A stretch of DNA of 64,000 nucleotides from JACSRF01 sp963695505 (GTDB taxonomy: Bacteria; Chloroflexota; Anaerolineae; Promineifilales; Promineifilaceae). This document shows, in pieces, positions 57,593 to 64,000 of the stretch. Under the pieces are notes generated by a model, which was not told where the DNA came from, did not search any database, and saw nothing but the letters and a program-made list of their open reading frames with translations. The position numbers and the translations under genes are program-made. Position 1 is the first letter of the stretch. Each line of letters starts with the position of its first letter. The DNA lies in contig CAVOGX010000022.1 in assembly GCA_963695505.1 (NCBI GenBank), positions 11,312 through 75,311 on the forward strand. Direction: 5' to 3'.

Positions 57593-59449
57593 CCGACTCG
57601 CGCCAGCGCGGTCCTGCCGGTCGAACACCGTCGAAGACGGCATCGAGACGACGCGCACCGCAATGCCCTGCGCGTCGAGCAGCTGCTGCGCCTGCATCGC
57701 CAGGCCGACCTCGGAGCCGGTCGCCAGGATGGCGGCCACCGCGCTGATCGCGGTCGCTCAGGACATAGCCGCCACGCCGCACGTCGCTCAGCTGCTCGGG
57801 CGCTGCGCTGCTGCGCCGGCAGGTTCTGGCGCGACAGCAGCAAGGCACTGGGCCGCTCGCGGGCAAGCAGCGACTCGGTCCAGGCGACCGCCGTCTCGGC
57901 GGCATCGCAGGGCCGCCAGACGTCGAGGTTCGGGATCAGGCGCAGGCTCGCCGCATGTTCGACCGGCTGGTGCGTCGGGCCGTCCTCGCCGAGGCCGATG
58001 CTGTCGTGCGTGAAGACGTGGATGACGCGCAGCTTCATCAGCGCGGCCATGCGGATCGCGTTGCGCGCGTAGTCGCTGAAGGTCAGGAAGGTGCCGCCGT
58101 AGGGGATGAAGCCGCCGTGCAGCGCGATGCCGTTCATCACCGCCGCCATGCCGAATTCGCGCACGCCATAGTTGATGTGGCGGCCGCCCTTGGCGCCGCC
58201 GCGCACCGCGCCGCAAGCCGGGAAGTCGGTCAGGTTGGAGCCGGTCAGGTCGGCGCTGCCGCCGAGCAGTTCGGGCAGCCTGCGGCGCCAGCATCGCAAG
58301 CACCTTCTGCGATGCCTTGCGGGTCGCCAGCGCCTCGCGGCTCTGCGCCGAACTCGGCCAGCATCGTCGCAGCACCGTCGCGCTCGAAGTCGGCCGGCAG
58401 CTCGCCGGCCATGCGGCGCTCGAACTCCGCGGCCAGCGCCGGGTAGCTCGGCGCGGTAGGCGGCGAAGCGCTCGCGTCCATCGGCCTGCTCGCGCGCGCG
58501 CCGGCCTCGCGGGCGTCCCAGCTGCGGCAAGTCGGCTGCGGCATCTCGAACGGCGGGTGCGGCCAGCCGATGGCGGCGCGCGTGTGGCGCGATCTCGTCG
58601 GCACCCAGCGGCTCGCCGTGCGCCTTCGGCGGTGCCGGCGCGCGTTCGGCGAACCCTTGCCGATCATGGTGCGGCAGATGATCAGGGTCGGGCTGCGTCG
58701 GCGCTGCGCCTGGCCTCGGCGATCGCCGCGCTCGATCGCCGTCGACGTCGTGGCCGTCGACGCGGCCCGATCACCTGCCAGCCGTAGGCGCGAAAACGCG
58801 CGGCGTGTCGTCGGTGAACCAGGCCGCTGACCTGGCCGTCGATCGAGATGCCGTTGTCGTCGTACAGCGCGATCAGCTTGCCGAGCCGCCAGACGCCGGC
58901 CAGCGAACAGGCCTCGTGGCTGATGCCTTCCATCAGGCAGCCGTCGCCGAGGAAGACATAGGTGTGGTGGTCGACGATCCCGTGCCCGGGCCGGTTGAAC
59001 TCGTCGCCGAGCAGCTTCTCGGCCAGCGCCATGCCCACCGCGTTGGCCAGGCCCTGGCCGAGCGGCCCGGTGGTGGTTTCGACGCCCGGCGTCAGGCCGA
59101 CCTCGGGATGGCCCGGCGTCTTGCTGTGCAGCTGGCGGAAGCGCTGCAGCTCGTCGATCGGCAGGTCGTAGCCGCTCAGGTGCAGCAGCGCGTACAGCAG
59201 CATCGAGCGCGTGGCCGTTGCTGCAGCACGAAGCGGTCGCGGTCGGCCCAGTGCGGGTTGGCCGGGTTGTGGCGCAGGTGGCGCGCTGCCACAGCGCCAC
59301 GGCGATCTCGGCCATGCCCATCGGCGCGCCGGGATGGCCGGAATTGGCCTGCTGCACCGCGTCCATCGCGAGGGCGCGCAGCGCGTTGGCGAGCGGTCGC
59401 TAGGCCGTTGTCGGGGCGGAGGATCTTGTCGGTGGAATGCGAAGCTCAT
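57593..59449 (-). CDS. cbbT: Transketolase, C-terminus cut at junction, frameshifted
   Basis: Calvin-cycle/pentose-phosphate transketolase (ThDP-dependent). The N-terminus starts at ATG 59449 (SFAFHRQD) and, across several frame changes, shows ANSGHPGAPMGMAEI, LHSKTPGHPEVG, TTTGPLGQGLANAVGMA and the ThDP motif GDGCLMEGISHEA. The pyrimidine domain has HDSIGLGEDGPTHQPVEH and EVGLAMQAQQLL. The family sequence stops after VFDRQD...WRES; about the last 90 residues are replaced by the AGCT array, so the gene is truncated at ~57,590. It overlaps the PRK stop as ATGA. GC and codon use differ sharply from the left part of the window. Confidence 0.87.
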
Positions 59450-60393
59450 GAGGCTTTCCGGCTTGCGAGGGTCGGACGAGATCCGCCCAGGCGGGCGCTC
59501 AGAGCGCGCTCAGCGCGCTTGCGGCGCTCCATCATGCGCCAGATGAACGGCGTGAAGATCAGCTGCATCGCCAGCTCCATCTTGCCGCCCGGCACCGACG
59601 ATGGTGTTCGCGCGCGACATGAACGAGTCGTGCACCATGCTCAGCAGGTACTGGAAGTCGATGCCCTTCGGGTTGGCGAAACGGATCACGACGAAGCTCT
59701 CGTCGGGCGTCGGGATGTCGCGCGCGATGAAGGGGTTGGAGGTGTCGACCAGGGCACGCGCTGGAAATTGACGTGCGGTGTGCGCGAACTGCGGGCAGAT
59801 GTAGTTGCACGTAGTCGGGCATGCGGCGCAGGATGGTGTCGGTCACCGCTTCGGTGCGAGTAGCCGCGCTGCGCCTTGTCGCGCCAGAGCTTCTGGATCC
59901 ATTCCAGATTGATGATCGGCACGACGCCGATCAGCAGGTCGACGTAGCGCGCGATGTTCGACCTCGTCGGTCACCACCGCGCCGTGCAGGCCTTCGTAGA
60001 ACAGCAGGTCGGTGTCCGTCGGGCACGTCCTCCCACGGCGGTGAAGGTGCCCGGCTCTTGCTGCCACGGCGCGGCCTCTTCCTGGTCGTGCAGGTAGTAA
60101 CGGCGCTTGCCGCTGCCGGTTTCGCCGTAGGTCGCGGAACAGCTGCTTCGAGTTCCTGCGAACAGGTTGGCTTCCGGGCCGAAGTGGCTGAAGTGCTGGT
60201 TGCCGGCGGCTCGTGCGCTCGGCCATCATGCTCCTTCATCTCCGCGCGGTCGTAGCGATGGAAGCTGTCACCCTCGATGATCGCGGCCTTGATGCTGCTC
60301 GCGCCGGAAGATATGCTCGAAGGTGCGCGTGACCGAAGTGGTGCCGGCGCCGGAGGAACCGGTGATGGCGATGATCGGATGTTTGATCGACAT
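59446..60393 (-). CDS. cbbP: Phosphoribulokinase, frameshifted
   Basis: PRK phosphorylates ribulose-5-phosphate for RuBisCO. ATG 60393 follows GGAGG. The N-terminal P-loop is ITGSSGAGTTSVTRTFEHIF, followed after shifts by AAIIEGDSFHRYDRAEMKEHD. LLFYEGLHGAVVTDE (Walker B) and LIGVVPIINLEWIQKL-like sequence come next, and the C-terminus has MQLIFTPFIWRMMERRKRAER. This is the proteobacterial octameric class. Several indels break it. It lies between fbp and tkt in the cbb cluster. Confidence 0.87.
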
Positions 60394-60406
60394 GATTGAC
60401 CTCCCT

Positions 60407-61536
60407 TTATCGAGTTCTGTCTCGCGCCAGGATTGCCGCGTCGCTGCATTCGGTGCGGAGCAAGGAGCGCGTGCCGAATAGCGGCGAACTGAAGGGCTTG
60501 TCCTCGCCGCTCGGTATTCGCGATGGTAGCGGTCGATGCGCTCGACTTCGTCGCGCGAACCGAGGATCACCGGCACCCGTTCGTGCAGACTGGTCGGTAT
60601 CACGTCGCCAATACGGTTGCGTGACCGGTCTGCGCCAGGCCGCCTGCCTGTTCGATGAGGAACGCCATCGGATTGGCCTCGTAGATCAGTCGCAGCCGTC
60701 CGGGCTTGGTCAGATCCCTGGTGTCGCGCGGATACATGAAGATGCCGCCGCGCATCAGGATGCGATGCACGTCGGCGACCATCGACGCCACCCAGCGCAT
60801 GTTGAAGTCCTTGCCGCGCACGCCGGTCTGGCCGGCCAGACATTCGTCGACGTAGCGCTTGATCGGCGGTTCCCAGAAGCGCTCGTTCGAAGCGTTGATC
60901 GCGAAGTCGCGCGTTGCCGCCGGGATCTGCAGATTCGGGTGGGTGAGCAGGAATTCGCCGATTTCGCGATCGAGGGTGAAACCGTGCGTGCCGTTGCCGA
61001 CGGTCAGCACCAGCATCGTCGACGGGCCGTACAAGCGCGTAGCCGGCAGCCACCTGTGTGCGTGCCGGGCTGCAGAAAGTCCCTGGCGGTCGGCGACGTC
61101 GCCGTCGTCCGAGCAGCGCAGGATCGAGAAGATGCTGCCGACCGTCAGATTGACGTCGATATTCGACGAGCCGTCGAGCGGTTCGAAGACCAGCAGGTAC
61201 TTGCCGCGCGGGTGCTGGCCGGGATCTGGTAGGGCTGTTCCATCTCCTCCGAGGCCATGCCGGCGAGGTGGCCGCGACCACTCGTTGCGGTGGATGAAGA
61301 CCTCGTTGCTGATCACGTCGAGCTTCTTCTGCGACCTCGCCCTGGACGTTGATCGCCGCCCTGCAGCGGTCGCCGAGCACGTCGCCGAGCTCGCCGAAGG
61401 CGACCACGCGCGCGATCGCCTTGCAGGCCAGCGCCACGTCGAGGATCAGCGAATCGAGTTCACCGCTGGCGGTCGGGTAGCGGCGGCGCTCCTCGATCAG
61501 GTACTGCGTCAGCGTCGAGCGTTTGGACAGGGGCAT
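60407..61536 (-). CDS. cbbF: Class I fructose-1,6-bisphosphatase, frameshifted
   Basis: It removes the 1-phosphate of fructose-1,6-bisphosphate in the Calvin cycle. N-terminus STLTQYLIEERRR. The metal site is FEPLDGSSNIDVNLTVGSIF, followed by YGPSTMLVLTVG, FTLDREIGEFLLTH and MVADVHRILMRGGIFMYP. The C-terminus PTSLHERVPVILGSRDEVER ends at a TAA at 60407-60409. Three or more indels occur. It starts 18 bp after cbbX. Confidence 0.89.
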
Positions 61537-61554
61537 GGGCTTCTCCCGGGGCTC

Positions 61555-62514
61555 TCAGGGTTGACCGTTCATCACGCGGCTGGCGAGGATGTCCTGCGGC
61601 GTGATGGTGGTCAGGTCGTCTTTGCCGAGCACGCGGTCGCGGTCGGCAAACAGTCGGCTCGCCTGGCGCAGGCGGGCCCGGTCGAGCGCGTTGCGCACGC
61701 TGCGGGCATTGGCAAAATGTGGCTGGCTGATGCGGCGGTGCAGGTACTGCTGGAAGGCCTCGCGGGCCCCGTCACCGAACTGGTAGTGCTGCTCTTTGAG
61801 CATCTGATGCGCGATCTGCAGCAGCTCGGACACGGCATAGTCGGGGAAGTCCAGGTGGTGCGCGATGCGCGAACTCATGCCCGGGTTGCTCCGGAAGAAG
61901 GTGTCCATGCGGTCCTTGTAGCCGGCCAGGATCACCACCAGGTCGTCGCGCTGGTTCTCCATCACCTGCAGCAGGATCTCGATCGCTTCCTGGCCGTAGT
62001 CGCGCTCGTTCTCCGGGCGGTAGAGGTAGTAGGCCTCGTCGATGAAGAGCACGCCGCCCATCGCCTTCTTCAGCACTTCCTTGGTCTTGGGCGCGGTGTG
62101 GCCGATGTACTGGCCGACCAGATCGTCGCGGGTCACGGCGACCAGGTGGCCTTTGCGCACGTAGCCCAGGCGATGCAGGATCTCGGCCATGCGCATCGCC
62201 ACGGTGGTCTTGCCGGTGCCCGGGTTGCCGGAGAAGCACATGTGCAGGCTGGGCGCTTGCGCGGCCAGCCCGAGGTTCATGCGCAGCTTGTCGATCACCA
62301 GCAGCGCGGCGATGTCGCGGATGCGCGACTTGACCGGCGCCAGGCCGACCAGGTCGCGGTCGAGTTCGTCGAGCACCGCTTCGACCTGGCTGTCGGCCAG
62401 CACCTCGGCGACGGTGCGCGCCTGGCTGGCCGGGCCGGCAGGCGACTCCCCAGCGGGCGCTGCCGGCGTGCTGGCCGGCACCGAACCCGGGATCGAGTAG
62501 GCCGGCGTGCTCAC
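61555..62514 (-). CDS. cbbX: RuBisCO activase CbbX (red-type)
   Basis: AAA+ activase that remodels inhibited red-type RuBisCO. Intact 319-residue frame from GTG 62514 (STPAYSIPG). Walker A is SGNPGTGKTTVAMRMAE. The pore-loop region is VTRDDLVGQYIGHTAPKTKE. Walker B is GVLFIDEAYYLY. The Arg-finger region is FRSNPGMSSRIAHHLDFPDY. The GTG overlaps the stop of the epimerase gene (GTGA). Its presence shows the RuBisCO is a CbbX-dependent form. Confidence 0.93.
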   Translation of the reverse strand: MSTPAYSIPGSVPASTPAAPAGESPAGPASQARTVAEVLADSQVEAVLDELDRDLVGLAPVKSRIRDIAALLVIDKLRMNLGLAAQAPSLHMCFSGNPGTGKTTVAMRMAEILHRLGYVRKGHLVAVTRDDLVGQYIGHTAPKTKEVLKKAMGGVLFIDEAYYLYRPENERDYGQEAIEILLQVMENQRDDLVVILAGYKDRMDTFFRSNPGMSSRIAHHLDFPDYAVSELLQIAHQMLKEQHYQFGDGAREAFQQYLHRRISQPHFANARSVRNALDRARLRQASRLFADRDRVLGKDDLTTITPQDILASRVMNGQP

Positions 62515-63213
62515 GCCGAGCTCCGCGGCGCGCCGGCCAGCTCGGCCCGCATCGCGGCGATGACCGCGCGGTAGTCCGGCTTGCCGAAAATCGGCGCTGC
62601 CGGCGACGAAGGTATCGGCGCCGGCATCGGCCACGCGGCGGATGTTGTCGGCCTTGATGCCGCCGTCGACCTCGAGTCGGATGTCGCGCCCGCTCGCCTC
62701 GATCAGGCGGCGCGCCTGTTCGACCTTGCGCAGCGCCGACTCGATGAAGCTCTGGCCGCCGAAGCCGGGATTGACGCTCATGATCAGGATCAGGTCGAGC
62801 TGGTCGATGGTCCACTCCAGCACGTCCAGCGGCGTGGCCGGGTTGAACACCAGGCCGGCCTGGGCACCGCGGCCCCGGATCAGCTGCAGGGTGCGGTCCA
62901 CATGGGTCGAGGCGTCGGGGTGGAAACTGACCAGGTCGGCGCCCGCATCGACGAAGGCCAGCGCCAGCGCGTCGACCGGCTGCACCATCAGGTGGACGTC
63001 CAGCGGCACCTTGCTGCCGTCGGCGCGCACGCAGTGCGGCTTGATCGCCTGTGCGACGCCCGGGCCGATGGTCAGGTTGGGCACGTAATGGTTGTCCATC
63101 ACGTCGAAATGGATCCAGTCGGCGCCGGCTTCGATGACCGCACGCACCTCCTCACCCAGGCGGGCAAAGTCGGCGGAAAGGATGGACGGTGCGATTCTGT
63201 ACATGGTGCTCAT
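62511..63213 (-). CDS. cbbE: Ribulose-phosphate 3-epimerase, one frameshift
   Basis: A TIM-barrel enzyme interconverting ribulose- and xylulose-5-phosphate. IAPSILSADFARLGEE at the start; HFDVMDNHYVPNLTIGP and VNPGFGGQSFIESALRK carry metal and phosphate residues; EVDGGIKADNIRRVADAGAD is near the C-terminus. One extra G near 62591 shifts the frame before the GSAIFGKPDYR counterpart; corrected, it ends in a TGA at 62511-62513. Without the correction it looks falsely fused to cbbX. Confidence 0.9.
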
Positions 63214-63293
63214 TCAGGTTCGGAGGACTCGGACGCTCGGCACTCTAGCCGCACGGCTGCGAACCCACCAGACGGCCGACCGGGGCAGCGGCG

Positions 63294-63728
63294 TCAGTAC
63301 CGCTTCGCTTCGGGTTTGTCGGTCGAGTAGCTGTGCACGGTGTAGCGCATCGACCGGCCATTCGCCTCCTGCCGCACCAGACCGAACCCGGGTTCGTCGG
63401 CCGGCCGGTTGACGATGAAGCTCATCGCGATGCTCTCGGTGTTGCGCGTCGAGTCGAAGGCCATCATCCGGATGTAGTGGTTCGGGAAGGTCTTGCGGCA
63501 ATTGTTCAGCTCCATCAGCACGCCGGCGGCGTCCTCCAAGTCGAACATCGGGTTGCCGTACATCTCCCAGTAGGTGTTGCGCGGGTGGGGGTCGTCGGTG
63601 TACTCGATGCTCCAGGCATAGCCCTTGCGCAGGCCGTATTCGATCTGCAGCGTGATCTCCTCGTCGCTCAGGTCGGGAAGAAAGCTGAACTGGCCCTGGG
63701 TGATCCGGCCGGTCGGGTTGGTCATCAT
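63294..63728 (-). CDS. cbbS: RuBisCO small subunit, red-type form IC
   Basis: 144 residues, intact. TNPTGRITQGQFSFLPDLSD, QIEYGLRKGYAWSIEYTDDP, YWEMYGNPMFD and AFDSTRNTESIAMSFIVNRP are typical. The C-terminal extension with RYTVHSYSTDKP marks the red-type lineage. It follows cbbL by about 40 bp and a GGAGC site. Confidence 0.95.
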   Translation of the reverse strand: MMTNPTGRITQGQFSFLPDLSDEEITLQIEYGLRKGYAWSIEYTDDPHPRNTYWEMYGNPMFDLEDAAGVLMELNNCRKTFPNHYIRMMAFDSTRNTESIAMSFIVNRPADEPGFGLVRQEANGRSMRYTVHSYSTDKPEAKRY

Positions 63729-63767
63729 GGCGGGGTGCTCCTTTTTCGGTTCGGGGTGTCTCGACGG

Positions 63768-64000
63768 TCAGGACGAGGTGGACGGGGTCACCGCGTAGTC
63801 GCTGGTGTCGGTCGACGCGTAGTTGAAGCTGATCTCGCCCCAGGTGTCGAGCGCCTGCTTCAGCGGGGTGCAGAACTGGGCCGCCTTGCGCAGGATGTCC
63901 GGGCCTTCGTTGATGATGTCCTTGCCTTCGTTTCGGGCCTTGACCATGCATTCGAGCGCGACCCGGTTGGCCACCGCACCGGCCTGGATGCCGCCCGGCC
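63768..64000 (-). CDS. cbbL: RuBisCO large subunit, form IC, C-terminal end only
   Basis: The frame is open to the window edge, so only the last ~77 residues are visible: GGIQAGAVANRVALE, KARNEGKDIINEGPDILRKA, and the tail WGEISFNYASTDTSDY typical of red-type form IC enzymes. It is upstream of cbbS in a minus-strand cluster. Confidence 0.93.
   Translation of the reverse strand, partial: PGGIQAGAVANRVALECMVKARNEGKDIINEGPDILRKAAQFCTPLKQALDTWGEISFNYASTDTSDYAVTPSTSS

Noticed and set aside
57700..59863. Long plus-strand frames opposite the cbb genes
   Set aside because: They are Arg/Ala-rich shadows expected on the complement of GC-rich genes; the minus strand encodes recognisable transketolase and PRK.
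61555..63213. Apparent fusion of ribulose-phosphate epimerase and CbbX in one frame
   Set aside because: A single extra base near 62591 breaks the epimerase. Corrected, it ends at a TGA (62511-62513) that overlaps a GTG start of cbbX, so they are two genes.

Overview
The first ~57.5 kb look like one bacterial genome of moderate GC, most likely a Chloroflexota (Anaerolineae-like) member. This is inferred from the protein style and gene mix: CinA-like, GpmI, GlmS, divergent pst operons, TolB-like propeller, RIP protease, HEAT protein and a Rph-like PEP-utilising enzyme. I cannot confirm the taxon without a search. Its strongest signature is a palindrome with core ACGGCCGT, often extended to GGAAACGGCCGTTTCC. 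I count about 75 exact copies by eye between positions 139 and 55,850, on average one per ~0.75 kb, and none after that. From ~57.59 kb to the end the sequence is clearly GC-richer and carries a proteobacterial red-type Calvin-cycle (cbb) cluster. The join cuts transketolase, so a chimeric contig is the simplest explanation and horizontal transfer the alternative. Single-base indels, many at short homopolymers, break genes across the whole window. I annotate broken genes as single loci with the frameshift noted.

Layout: 1-7.7 kb is housekeeping (cinA-like, GT4 glycosyltransferase, yraN, miaA, dus, tRNA-Asn with promoter and terminator, gpmI, an S51 peptidase). 7.7-10.7 kb has a possible small RNA and a three-gene ABC-2 exporter. 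10.7-21.4 kb holds two divergent phosphate-uptake operons around a shared intergenic region of GTTAAC repeats. The left operon is pstS-pstC-pstA-pstB-pstB, where the two PstB proteins have complementary defects. The right operon is pstS-pstC-pstA-pstB-phoU, where PstA carries an inserted and circularly permuted PstS domain. 21.4-30 kb has a beta-propeller protein, an HDAC-fold hydrolase, two arrestin-like proteins, a P-loop ATPase, a Rph-like enzyme and glmS. 30.7-37.4 kb has a PhoR/PhoB-like two-component system, four 11-bp-phased heptamers resembling a Pho box, and a TSUP/Usp/Na-Pi/Usp cluster. 37.4-42.7 kb has a MarR regulator with a 29-bp palindromic operator and an RND transporter whose periplasmic part is replaced by five or six ~85-residue repeats. 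42.8-56.2 kb holds a GT39 membrane glycosyltransferase, a second TSUP/Usp/anion-transporter cluster on the minus strand, a methyltransferase, RseP-like protease, HEAT protein, AEC transporter and a membrane metalloprotease. 56.2-57.6 kb is degraded: a TPR remnant, a CT-rich tract and an AGCT palindrome array.

The middle of the window reads as a phosphate/anion-homeostasis island: two Pst systems, PhoU, a sensor-regulator pair, a Na/Pi-type transporter, TSUP and SLC13 permeases and Usp proteins. The most novel-looking items are the PstA-PstS permuted fusion, the asymmetric PstB pair, the repeat-bearing RND pump and the iterated palindrome.
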